Assembly (NCBI RefSeq): GCF_014203535.1
Contig: NZ_JACHJI010000005.1
Location: 62,001 to 126,000, forward strand
Direction of reading: 5' to 3'
From: Streptomyces griseomycini
Lineage (GTDB): Bacteria > Actinomycetota > Actinomycetes > Streptomycetales > Streptomycetaceae
DNA: 64,000 nt
Under the pieces are notes generated by a model, which ran no database searches, had not been told where the DNA came from, and saw only the letters and a program-made list of their open reading frames with translations. Of this stretch, positions 43,908 to 51,860 are shown piece after piece (position 1 is the first letter of the stretch; every line of letters starts with the position of its first letter). The translations under genes were made by a program, and so were the position numbers.

Positions 43908-46739
43908 TCACCGCGTGACGCCGCCGTCGGTGCCGTCGGTGCCGAGCGAGTCGAGCAGCGCGAGGGTCCGCTCCAGGTGCGAGGGGTGGACCTCGATGTC
44001 CCGGTAGACGTCGAGGGCCTGTCGCAGTGCCCGTCCCGCGGCGTCCCGGTCGCCCAGGGCCCGGTGGGCCTGACCGAGGTGCACCAGGGCCTCCGCCTCG
44101 TTGAAGCGGTGGCCCAGCGCACGGTGGAGTTCCAGGCCCCGCCGGTGGCAGGCGAGGGCTCGCGCGTGCTCCCCTAGCTGCTGGTAGGCGCAGCCGAGCG
44201 TGTCCAGCGTGTCGGCCTGCCCGCGCAGGTCACCGAGTTCTCCCTGGATGGCCATGGCCCGCTCGCAGTGGGCCACGGCCGTTCGGTGGTCGCCCTGCTG
44301 GGCGTGGTCCCAGGCCACGGCGTTCAGGGCGCGGGCCAGCCCGGCTCGGTGGCCCAGCCGTGTGAACAGGAGTAATGCCTGCTGGTCGTGGTGCAGCGCC
44401 GCCGACCGGTCGCCCGTGTGCTCGTGGAGCCATCCGAGAGCCAGGTGGGTGTGGGCCTCGGACCGTTCCTGACCGCTGTCCTCGGCCAGGGACAGCGCCC
44501 GGGTCAGCAGGCGGTGCGCCGTTTCGTGGTCGCCCGCTTCGATGCGCTCCCAGGCGAGCGCGCGGTGGGACTCGGCCTGGGCGTCCGCGTCACCGAGCCG
44601 GACCGCGGCCTCCAGCGCCGCGGTGTGCACGGCCGCGACGTCGCTCCACCGTCCGCTTCGGGTCAGGAAGGTCGTCAGGGCCCAGGCCAGTCGCCAGGTG
44701 TGGGACGCGTGGCCGTGGCGCGCGGCCTGGTGCACGGCGGCGACGAGCGCCGGGCGCTCCCGGGTGAACCAGGCCATGGCCTGGTCATGGGTCGTGAGCT
44801 CCTCCGGTCGTACGCCGTGCACGGCGGGCGGCAGACGGACGGGGTCCCGGTGCGGGTGCAGGACGCGGTCGGCCGACCAGGCGGTGTGCAGGTAGTGGTC
44901 GAGGACCCGGAGGCGGGCCGCCCGGCCTTCCGCACCGTCCACGGACCCGGCCACTTCGAGGGCGTACGTGTGCAGCAGGTCGTGGCAGCCGAACCGGCCG
45001 GGAGCGTGCTCCTGGAGAAGGTGGGCGGCCCGGAGCCGGTTCAGCGCCCGGTGCGCCTCCGCCCGGGGAAGGCCCGTGAGGCTGAGGGCCGCCGGCCGGG
45101 CGATGTCGGGGCCGGGTGCCTGCACGAGCTGGCGGAACACCCGGGCGGTGTCCGGATCGAGGGCGCGGTAGGAGGAGGCGAGGACGGTACGCACGTCGGT
45201 GGCGCTCTCGCCGGTGTCCAGCGCGTCGAGGCGGGTGCTGCTCTCGCGCAGTTCCTCGGTCAGGTCGGTCAGGGTGCACACCGGGTTGGTGGTGATCCGC
45301 GCGGCCACGACGCTCAGGGCGAGGGGGAGCCCGGCGCACCGGCCCACCAGGGTGGTGACGGCGTCGGGTTCCGCGGCGACCCGTTCGGCACCCAGCCGGC
45401 CGGTCAGGAGCTCGCGCGCCGTGGCGGAGTCGAACCCGTCGACCGTCAGGTGGGCGACCTGGTGCGACGCCGTCAGTCCGGTGAGCTGGGCGCGGCTGCT
45501 GATCAGGACGGTGCAGGCGGGCGTGCCCGGCAGCAGCGGCAGGACCTGCTCGCCGTCACGGGCGTTGTCCAGGACGACGAGCATGCGCCGGTCCGCCAGG
45601 AGGCTGCGGTACAGGGCCGCCTGGGCGTCGGGGGCGGCCGGTGTCCGCCCGGGCGCGACGCCGAGGGCCTCGAGGAAACCGCGGATCACCACGAAGGGGT
45701 CCACCGGGTCCCCGGAGGGCGTGAAACCGCGGAGGTCGGCGAAGAGCTGCCCGTCGGGGAACTGCTGCTGCCTGCTGTGTGCCCAGCGCAGCGCGAGCCA
45801 GGTCTTGCCGACCCCGCCGGCACCGCAGATCACCGACACGGGCATGGCGGTGCGCGGTTCGGTCTGGGGAGCGAGCAGCTTGTCCAGGACGGCGAGTTCC
45901 GCGTCACGGCCGACGAAGAACGCGGGCGGAGCGGGCAGCTGGCGGGGCACCGACCGCGTCGCCGCGCCCGCGGCAGGGCGCCGCGGGGAGGCCTCGGGAG
46001 GGGACAGTGCCGGGTCGTTGGCGAGGATCTGCCGGTGCAGACCGCGCAGGCGCGGCCCCGGGTCGGTGCCCAGCTCGCGCGCCAGCCGCCGCCGGATGTC
46101 CTCGTAGCAGGCGAGGGCGTCGGCGGTGCGACCGGTGCGGTACAGGGCGAGCATGAGCTGACCGGCCAGGCGCTCGTCCAGCGGGTGTTCGCGGGCGCGC
46201 ACGGTGAGCTCGGGCAGCAGTTCACCGTGGTGACCGGTGCGCGACCGGATGTCGATGTGGTCCAGTTCGGCCGAGAACCGCTCGCGCTCCAGGGCCCGGC
46301 GCAGATCGGAGAACCACGGGACGTCCACGGTGGCGAAGGGCTCGCCCCGCCACAGCCCGAGCGCCTGCCGCATCAGGGCCGCCGCCCGGGTGTCGTCGGC
46401 CTCCCGGGCACGCACGACCAGGTCCCGGAACAGGTGGAGGTCCACGGACAGCGGGTCCGCTTCCAGCACGTAGCCCCCGGGATGCCGCGAGATGGCCACC
46501 CCCGGTGCCGTCCGCAGAGCCCGGCGCAGTCGGGACAGGTACCCGTAGAGCGTTTCCCTGACCCGCTGCGGCGCCCGCTCGCCCCACACCCGGTCGATGA
46601 GCGCCTCCACCGGAACCGCACGGTTGACGTCCACGAGCAGAGCGGCCAGCACACACCGTTGCCGCATGTGGCCCACGTTCACCGGAAGTCCCTCGACGCG
46701 CGCCTCGATCGTGCCGAGCAGACCGAACTCCACCACCAT
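43908..46739 (-). CDS. AfsR/SARP family regulator with NB-ARC and TPR domains
   Basis: A 943-residue AfsR-type regulator. An OmpR-like DNA-binding domain covers about 1-95 (LIDRVWGERAPQRVRETLYGYLSRLRRAL), BTAD about 100-245, an NB-ARC ATPase about 275-560 with P-loop ICGAGGVGKTWLAL, and TPR repeats about 650-940 (GDHETAHRLLTRALSLAEDSG, GEHARALACHRRGLELH). Leu789 is coded by TTA (44373-44375), rare in Streptomyces and read by the bldA tRNA, so full-length protein should appear late in development. ATG 46739 follows GGAGGGGGACGG. It is divergent from a lipoprotein and a small secreted protein, possible targets. No biosynthetic cluster lies next to it. Confidence 0.93.
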   Translation of the reverse strand: MVVEFGLLGTIEARVEGLPVNVGHMRQRCVLAALLVDVNRAVPVEALIDRVWGERAPQRVRETLYGYLSRLRRALRTAPGVAISRHPGGYVLEADPLSVDLHLFRDLVVRAREADDTRAAALMRQALGLWRGEPFATVDVPWFSDLRRALERERFSAELDHIDIRSRTGHHGELLPELTVRAREHPLDERLAGQLMLALYRTGRTADALACYEDIRRRLARELGTDPGPRLRGLHRQILANDPALSPPEASPRRPAAGAATRSVPRQLPAPPAFFVGRDAELAVLDKLLAPQTEPRTAMPVSVICGAGGVGKTWLALRWAHSRQQQFPDGQLFADLRGFTPSGDPVDPFVVIRGFLEALGVAPGRTPAAPDAQAALYRSLLADRRMLVVLDNARDGEQVLPLLPGTPACTVLISSRAQLTGLTASHQVAHLTVDGFDSATARELLTGRLGAERVAAEPDAVTTLVGRCAGLPLALSVVAARITTNPVCTLTDLTEELRESSTRLDALDTGESATDVRTVLASSYRALDPDTARVFRQLVQAPGPDIARPAALSLTGLPRAEAHRALNRLRAAHLLQEHAPGRFGCHDLLHTYALEVAGSVDGAEGRAARLRVLDHYLHTAWSADRVLHPHRDPVRLPPAVHGVRPEELTTHDQAMAWFTRERPALVAAVHQAARHGHASHTWRLAWALTTFLTRSGRWSDVAAVHTAALEAAVRLGDADAQAESHRALAWERIEAGDHETAHRLLTRALSLAEDSGQERSEAHTHLALGWLHEHTGDRSAALHHDQQALLLFTRLGHRAGLARALNAVAWDHAQQGDHRTAVAHCERAMAIQGELGDLRGQADTLDTLGCAYQQLGEHARALACHRRGLELHRALGHRFNEAEALVHLGQAHRALGDRDAAGRALRQALDVYRDIEVHPSHLERTLALLDSLGTDGTDGGVTR

Positions 46740-46795
46740 CCGTCCCCCTCCGTCCCGTTCACGTTAGTCACCCGGCAACCGCCCCCACCAGGCGA

Positions 46796-46838
46796 TTCAA
46801 GGCCGTCCCAAGGTTCGTCCCCGGCCAGGGGCACAAGG
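46796..46838. promoter_or_regulatory. candidate SARP direct repeats in the divergent region
   Basis: TTCAAGG and CCCAAGG are 11 bp apart (7-mers with 4-base gaps), followed at the same phase by the weaker TCCCCGG, and by another CAAGG at 46834. Direct heptamers at 11-bp steps are how SARP proteins usually bind. Confidence 0.4.
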
Positions 46839-46927
46839 TGGGACCGACCAGAGGGCAGCAGGACCGGACCCCCGACGCGTCCGGTCCCGCCGGTGCCCGG
46901 GGCACCCACGGAGGGCAGGGGAGCGTG

Positions 46928-47899
46928 ATGCGACGTATCGGCCGGGCAGTGGGAGCCGCCGTGTTCCTCGTGTGCTGTGCCGGGGGATGCAGCACCGAGC
47001 CGGGGGCGGGGAACGCGGAGCCGGGGGCGGGGAGTTCGCGACACTCCCCGGCTCCGCTGCCGCCGACGGAACCGGGGATCGGCCTCCCGCTGGACGCCTA
47101 CGAGACCTCCCCCGAGGAGCAGGGCCGGTCCGACCGGGCGCAGGCGGCGCTGGAGCGCGCCTGTCTGGCCCGCTTCGGACTCCGCTGGGAGGGACCGGGC
47201 AGGACGGCTCTGGAGACCGGCCGGCGAATGGCCCTGTCGCGGCAGGCGGCACGCCTCGGGGTGGTGGATCCGGAACACGCCGAACGGCACGGGTACCACC
47301 CACCGCCCTGGAGCACGTACGACCCTCGGGTGGCGGCGCTGCTGGACCAGCACCGGGACATCCCTCCCGCCGTGCGGAAGGTGCTCCACGGCCTGGTCAC
47401 GGAGGCCGGCGGCCGGCCCGTTCCCCGGAACGGGTGCCGCGGGGAAGCGGCCCGGCGACTCGTGCGGGGCGCCCCCTCGGCGGACCGGAACCTTCCCGGC
47501 CGTCTGGCGGAACAGGCGGCCGCCGCGAGCCTCCGGGACCCCCGGCTGTCGGCGGTCCTGCGCGACTGGCGCTCCTGCATGGCCGGCGCCGGCCGCCGTT
47601 ACGACTCGCCGCAGGCCGCCGCGCACGATCCCCGCTGGAAGCGGGACCGGGACCCCACCGAGGAGGAGATCGCGGTGGCCGTGGCGGACGTCCGGTGCCA
47701 GGGGAAGGTCCGCTACCTGCCCACGCTCGTGGACGTGACGGCCGGGCACCAGCGCGAGCTGATCAGCCGTCACGCCACCGGACTCGGCCGACTGAAGCGC
47801 CTGAAGGACGTACGGGCGGAGAACGTCGCCGAAGCGCTCGCCGCGCAGCCGTCCGCCCCCGGGCCCTCGCAGGAGGGCGGCCGGGACGGAACGGGATGA
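46928..47899 (+). CDS. predicted lipoprotein, 323 aa, divergent from the SARP gene
   Basis: Export signal MRRIGRAVGAAVFLVCCAGG followed by Cys21, a plausible though not ideal lipobox. A short Gly/Pro/Glu repeat (EPGAGNAEPGAG) forms a spacer. The rest is helical and charged, with four further cysteines and a conserved-looking LRDWRSCMAGAGRRYDSP and DVRCQGKVRYLPTLVDV. No enzyme motif is seen. AGGGGA lies 5 bases before ATG 46928. Lipoproteins of this kind commonly sit beside AfsR/SARP genes in Streptomyces, so control by that regulator is a fair guess. Function unknown. Confidence 0.75.
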   Translation: MRRIGRAVGAAVFLVCCAGGCSTEPGAGNAEPGAGSSRHSPAPLPPTEPGIGLPLDAYETSPEEQGRSDRAQAALERACLARFGLRWEGPGRTALETGRRMALSRQAARLGVVDPEHAERHGYHPPPWSTYDPRVAALLDQHRDIPPAVRKVLHGLVTEAGGRPVPRNGCRGEAARRLVRGAPSADRNLPGRLAEQAAAASLRDPRLSAVLRDWRSCMAGAGRRYDSPQAAAHDPRWKRDRDPTEEEIAVAVADVRCQGKVRYLPTLVDVTAGHQRELISRHATGLGRLKRLKDVRAENVAEALAAQPSAPGPSQEGGRDGTG

Positions 47900-47948
47900 G
47901 GGCGAGCCGGAAGTCAGCACGATCCGCAACCGGAGAGAGGAACTGGAC

Positions 47949-48305
47949 ATGCGACGCACGATCACCGCGGTGCTGGGCACCCTGGCCGTCAGCGCGGCAT
48001 CCGTCGGCCTGTGGGCGGTGCCGGCCAGCGCGAGCGACGTCTACCAGGGGAGCGACTGGGCGACCCACGCCTACGACGGGACGTGGTTCGACTACTGCGA
48101 CGGCGAGGACGACAACCACTCGGTGTGGGGCGGTTACTACACCACCTCCTCCAGCGCCTACCAGACCTCCAGCCCGGTCAACGGGTACTGCGGCACCGAG
48201 TTCGTCGACGGGGTGCTGACCAACCTGAGGATGGTCGAGGACAACCCCGCCAGCAGCACCAACTACTACGGCGCCTGGCACGGCTACCCGGTCGCCGGCT
48301 CGTAA
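47949..48305 (+). CDS. small secreted protein, 118 aa
   Basis: A signal peptide (MRRTITAVLGTLAVSAASVGLWAVPASAS) is followed by an 89-residue mature part rich in Tyr, Ser, Gly and Asp, with two cysteines (FDYCDGED and GYCGTEF) that can form a disulphide. No known domain. Ribosome site GAGAGGA lies 7 bases before the ATG. It is 49 bp after the lipoprotein gene, so probably in its transcript, and a hairpin terminator follows after a G-rich repeat. Confidence 0.75.
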   Translation: MRRTITAVLGTLAVSAASVGLWAVPASASDVYQGSDWATHAYDGTWFDYCDGEDDNHSVWGGYYTTSSSAYQTSSPVNGYCGTEFVDGVLTNLRMVEDNPASSTNYYGAWHGYPVAGS

Positions 48306-48310
48306 CCGCC

Positions 48311-48351
48311 GGGGATCACGGGGATACGGGGGATCACGGGGGATACGGGGG
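48311..48351 (+). repeat. G-tract repeat with G-quadruplex potential
   Basis: Five G runs of 4-5 bases (48311, 48320, 48328, 48338, 48347) are separated by alternating ATCAC and ATAC loops. It lies just after the stop of the small secreted protein and before its terminator hairpin, and reads as two near-identical 18-19-bp units. Confidence 0.85.
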
Positions 48352-48354
48352 ATC

Positions 48355-48393
48355 GCTCCGGCGACCGGCCTCCACGAGGCCGGCCGCCGGAGC
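48355..48393 (+). terminator. hairpin terminator after the small secreted protein gene
   Basis: GCTCCGGCG and CCGGCCT pair with AGGCCGG and CGCCGGAGC, a 17-bp stem with one A/C mismatch and a 5-base loop. Confidence 0.85.
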
Positions 48394-48450
48394 GGCCACA
48401 AAGTGATAACAGCGGACAACTCCTGAACGCTTCATGGGGTCTAGAGCTCC

Positions 48451-49716
48451 ATGAAGATCTCTTTCCTGATCCACAACGCCTATGGGATCGGAGGCACGAT
48501 CACCACCACGTTCAACCTGGCCGGTGCCCTGACGGAGCGTCACGACGTGGAGGTCGTCTCCGTGTTGCGGCACCGGGAGCACCCCAACCTCACGCCGCAC
48601 CCCGACGTGAGGCTGCGCGCACTGGTGGACCTGCGCCGGGAGAAGGACCATCCGCTGCACCGGAGACCGGCCAGGGTGTTCCCCTCCGCCGAGTACCGCC
48701 ACCACCAGTACAGCGAACTGACGGACCAGCGGATCGCCGAGTACCTGGAGGGCACGGACGCCGACGTGGTCATCGGCACCCGCCCGGGCCTCAACGTGCA
48801 CCTCGCGCTCCAGGCCCCGCAGCGCGTCGTGCGCGTCGGCCAGGAACACCTCACCCTCGACAACCATTCGCCCGCGCTGCGCACCGCGCTGCGCCGCGCC
48901 TACCGCCGGCTCGACGTGCTCACCACCGTCACCGAGGCGGACGCCGGCGCCTACCGGCGCAAGATGCGGCTGCCCGGCGTACGGGTGGAGGCACTTCCGA
49001 ACAGCGTCCCCGACCCCGTCCTGCCCGCCGCGGACGGCAGCGCCAAGATCGTGATCGCGGCCGGCCGGCTGGTCCCGGTGAAGCGGTACGACCTGATCGT
49101 CGAGGCGTTCTCCCAGGTCGTGGCCGAGTACCCCGACTGGCAGCTGCGCATCTACGGCAAGGGCGAGGAGCAGGACCGGCTGCGCGCGCAGATCGAGACG
49201 CTCGGCCTGTGGAACAACGTCTTCCTCATGGGCTCGGCCAGCCCCATGGAAGCCGAGTGGGTCAAGGGATCGATCGGCGCGACCGCGTCCGACTTCGAGC
49301 CGTTCGGCATGACCATCGTCGAGGCGATGCGCTGCGGGCTGCCCGTCGTGAGCACCGACTGTCCCTACGGACCGGGCGAGATCATCAAGGACGGCGAGGA
49401 CGGCCGGCTGGTCCCGGTCGGGGACAGCCGGGCCTTCGGCGCGGCGCTCCTGGAGCTGATACGCGACGACGAGCGCCGCCGCCGCATGGGCACAGCCGCC
49501 GTCGAGCACGCACGCCGGTTCGCCCCCGGACCGGTCGTGGCGCAGGCGGAGCGCCTGTTCGAGGAGGCGGTGGCGGCCAGAAACAGCGGACGGCGCGGCG
49601 GACCCGGCCGGGCCGGTACGTCCCACGCCCTGATCAGCCGGGGCCACGCCGCCCGTGACCTCGCCCACGCCGCCGCCTCCGGAGCGCTGCGCACCGTACG
49701 GAAGGGACGCCGATGA
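48451..49716 (+). CDS. GT4 family glycosyltransferase
   Basis: A 421-residue GT-B retaining glycosyltransferase. N-terminal SFLIHNAYGIGGTITTTFNLA is the acceptor-domain glycine loop; the C-terminal domain has VIAAGRLVPVKRYDLIVEAF, and the E-x7-E nucleotide-sugar motif is EPFGMTIVE. A basic, Ala/Gly-rich tail ends the protein. It lacks membrane helices and probably sits at the inner face of the membrane. Similar GT4 enzymes in Streptomyces work in wall glycopolymer or exopolysaccharide synthesis. The next gene overlaps it by 4 bp and is probably a partner. Confidence 0.9.
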   Translation: MKISFLIHNAYGIGGTITTTFNLAGALTERHDVEVVSVLRHREHPNLTPHPDVRLRALVDLRREKDHPLHRRPARVFPSAEYRHHQYSELTDQRIAEYLEGTDADVVIGTRPGLNVHLALQAPQRVVRVGQEHLTLDNHSPALRTALRRAYRRLDVLTTVTEADAGAYRRKMRLPGVRVEALPNSVPDPVLPAADGSAKIVIAAGRLVPVKRYDLIVEAFSQVVAEYPDWQLRIYGKGEEQDRLRAQIETLGLWNNVFLMGSASPMEAEWVKGSIGATASDFEPFGMTIVEAMRCGLPVVSTDCPYGPGEIIKDGEDGRLVPVGDSRAFGAALLELIRDDERRRRMGTAAVEHARRFAPGPVVAQAERLFEEAVAARNSGRRGGPGRAGTSHALISRGHAARDLAHAAASGALRTVRKGRR

Positions 49717-50528
49717 GCACCGCACCCACCACGGAAGTCCGCACCGACTGCTCCGCCGACACCGACGGCCGGATCACCTTCCGCCTGCGGCTGCCGTCGG
49801 CCGACCGCCCCCGGCTGCTGCTGGTGCTGCGGCCGAAGAAGGGCCGGCCCGAGGAGCAGTCGTACACCCTCGACCTCGAAACCTGCGGCGAGCACGGCCA
49901 CGTCCGCGCCGTGCTGGAACCCCGGCCCGCGCTCGCGGAGGGCCGCTGGGACGCGTATCTGCTGCGCGCACCGGACGCCGCCCGTGAGCGGCTGCGCCCC
50001 GGTCTGCGGGACCTGCGCCCGCTCGTCGACGGGGGCACGCGCGCGTGGACGTCCCCGGTGACCGTCAGGGTGCCGTACGCCACCAAGGACGGTTTCCTCG
50101 CCCTCCGGGCCTGGCGGCGCACCGCCCACGTGGAGGCCGGCCCCGTCGACATCGCGGACGGGGCGATGACGGTGCGCGCGCGCCTCCACGGCGCGGAACT
50201 CGCCGAGGACGCCGCCGTGCGGCTGCGGCTGCGCGGCGGCGGGGGGACGGAACGCTCGTACCGGCCGCACCCGGCGGGGGGAGGGGCCTTCTCCTTCACG
50301 GTCGACTGCGGGGAACTGGCGGCGGCGGCCGCCGGTTCCCGGGTCTGGGACGCCTTCCTCCGGCCCGCGGCCGACGCGCCGCCGGTCAGGATCGGCCGCC
50401 TGTTCGACGACGTGGCGGACCGCAAGGGGGTGTACGTGTATCCGCGGGTCACCGTCGGCGGGGCCGCCGTACGGCCCTACTACACCGTCGACAACGACCT
50501 CGCCGTGGAGGTGACCGCGGCCGGCTGA
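49713..50528 (+). CDS. conserved β-sandwich protein coupled to the glycosyltransferase
   Basis: A 271-residue protein that overlaps the GT4 gene (ATGA). It has no signal peptide or membrane helix. Two repeats of an Ig-like β pattern can be read: FRLRLPSADRPRLLLVLRPK … RWDAYLLRAPD and VRARLHGAELAEDAAVRLRLRG … VWDAFLRPAAD; the W-D-A-(Y/F)-L end is common to both. The final part carries VGGAAVRPYYTVDNDLAVEV. Proteins like this accompany wall-polymer glycosyltransferases; a role in substrate holding is inference. Confidence 0.75.
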   Translation: MSTAPTTEVRTDCSADTDGRITFRLRLPSADRPRLLLVLRPKKGRPEEQSYTLDLETCGEHGHVRAVLEPRPALAEGRWDAYLLRAPDAARERLRPGLRDLRPLVDGGTRAWTSPVTVRVPYATKDGFLALRAWRRTAHVEAGPVDIADGAMTVRARLHGAELAEDAAVRLRLRGGGGTERSYRPHPAGGGAFSFTVDCGELAAAAAGSRVWDAFLRPAADAPPVRIGRLFDDVADRKGVYVYPRVTVGGAAVRPYYTVDNDLAVEVTAAG

Positions 50529-50599
50529 CGGCGGGGAGCGGGCCCGACGGGCCGGCGGTGACGGTTTCCGCGCCCGGACGATCGTTATGATGCCCGTAT

Positions 50600-50609
50600 C
50601 GTTCAAACG
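50600..50609. promoter_or_regulatory. operator-like CGTTCAAACG before the regulator gene
   Basis: CGTTCAAACG lies inside GTTCAAACGAAC, 24 bp before ATG 50633. The exact reverse complement occurs before the ABC operon at 51744-51753, so both are likely sites for the regulator coded here. Confidence 0.6.
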
Positions 50610-50632
50610 AACATCAGGCGCGGGGAGGCCTC

Positions 50633-51742
50633 ATGCGGGAACCGGTCGAGGTGCGGAGGCAGCGGATCCTGGCCGCGATCGAGGCCCGCGGGGCCGCGCG
50701 GGTGAGCGACCTCGCCGCCGAGCTGCAGGTGTCGGCGGTGACGGTGCGGCGGGACGTCGAGGAACTGGCCCGCGAGGGCAGGCTGCGGCGCGGGCACGGC
50801 GTCGTCCGTTCCGCGCTCGCCGCGCAGGAGCTCCCCGCGGCGACGCCACCGGAGGGGGACACGGTGGCCGTCGTCGTCCCGGAGCGGCACTCCTACCTGT
50901 ACGAGGCCCTGCACGGCGCCCGCGCGGTGCTCGAGGCGGCCGGCAGGCGCATCGCGCTGCACATCGCCCCGCAGGTGGCCGGGGCCGAGCGGCCGCTGGT
51001 GGAGCGGGCCCTCGCGGACGGCGCCGCGGGCCTGCTGCTGGCCCCGCGCTGGCGCACCCGCGCCGACGAGGAGGGCGACTACGCCTGGCTCGCCGCGCTG
51101 GGCGTGCCGGCGGTGCTGATGGAGCGGCGGCCCCGGCCGGGCAGCGCGCTGCACGCGATGGACTCGGTCTGCACCGACCACGGCTACGGCGCCCATCTCG
51201 CCGTGGAGCACCTGGTGGGGCTCGGCCACCGGCGGATCGTGTTCGCCACGCGGGACGACAGCCCCACCGCGCGCACCCTGCGGTCCGCGTTCGCGGCGAT
51301 CGCCGAGGCGCACCCGCTGGTGGAGGCCTGGGCGTGGACGCTGAGCGCTCCGGAGGCGGGCCGGGACGGACCCTACACGGCCGGGGAGACGGCGGAGCTG
51401 CCGGCGCTGCTGCGGGAGGTGGGGGCCACGGCGGCGGTGCTGCACGGCGACGTGGACGCGCTGATGCTGGTGCAGCAGCTGGCGGACGACGGGGTGCGGG
51501 TGCCGCACGACTGCTCGGTCGTGGCCTACGACGACGTGGTGGCCGGGCTCGGGACCACGCCCCTGACGGCCGTCGCCCCGCCCAAGGGGGACGTCGGCCG
51601 GGCGGCCGCCGAGCTGCTGCTCCAGCGGCTCGCCGCACCGCGCGGCGCCGCGGGCCCGGTGCGGCGGGTCGAACTGCTGCCGGCGCTGAGCGTGCGCGGG
51701 TCGACCCGGGCGCGGTCCGGCGCCGCCGCATCAGCAGGGTGA
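50633..51742 (+). CDS. DeoR-type HTH / LacI-type sensor transcriptional regulator
   Basis: A 369-residue hybrid. The N-terminal DeoR winged helix covers about 5-62 (RRQRILAAIEARGAARVSDLAAELQVSAVTVRRDVEEL, read in pieces), followed by a LacI/GalR-type periplasmic-binding-fold sensor at about 75-355 (AVVVPERHSYLYEALHGARA, GLGHRRIVFATRDDS, SVVAYDDVVAGLGTTPLTAV). It should respond to a sugar and control the ABC operon 118 bp downstream as well as itself. ATG 50633 follows GGGGAGGCCTC. Confidence 0.9.
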   Translation: MREPVEVRRQRILAAIEARGAARVSDLAAELQVSAVTVRRDVEELAREGRLRRGHGVVRSALAAQELPAATPPEGDTVAVVVPERHSYLYEALHGARAVLEAAGRRIALHIAPQVAGAERPLVERALADGAAGLLLAPRWRTRADEEGDYAWLAALGVPAVLMERRPRPGSALHAMDSVCTDHGYGAHLAVEHLVGLGHRRIVFATRDDSPTARTLRSAFAAIAEAHPLVEAWAWTLSAPEAGRDGPYTAGETAELPALLREVGATAAVLHGDVDALMLVQQLADDGVRVPHDCSVVAYDDVVAGLGTTPLTAVAPPKGDVGRAAAELLLQRLAAPRGAAGPVRRVELLPALSVRGSTRARSGAAASAG

Positions 51743-51743
51743 G

Positions 51744-51753
51744 CGTTTGAACG
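51744..51753. promoter_or_regulatory. operator-like CGTTTGAACG before the ABC operon
   Basis: Reverse complement of the 10-mer at 50600-50609, set in GAGCGTTTGAACGTTTC. It starts 2 bp after the regulator's stop and is followed by an AT-rich stretch (TTTCATTTTCTTCTGATC) that is unusual for this genome and may be part of the operon promoter. Confidence 0.6.
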
Positions 51754-51860
51754 TTTCATTTTCTTCTGATCGATCTATTGACCGTTTGTCGGTCGGGCGT
51801 TGAGGATTCCCGTGTCCCGAACAGCCGTGTCCCAGACACGCAGGAGCCGCGGGAGGCACC

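Noticed and set aside
42899-44122. A 407-codon minus-strand frame between MarR and the SARP gene
   Set aside because: Conflicts with the cupin gene and both neighbours; no start signal.
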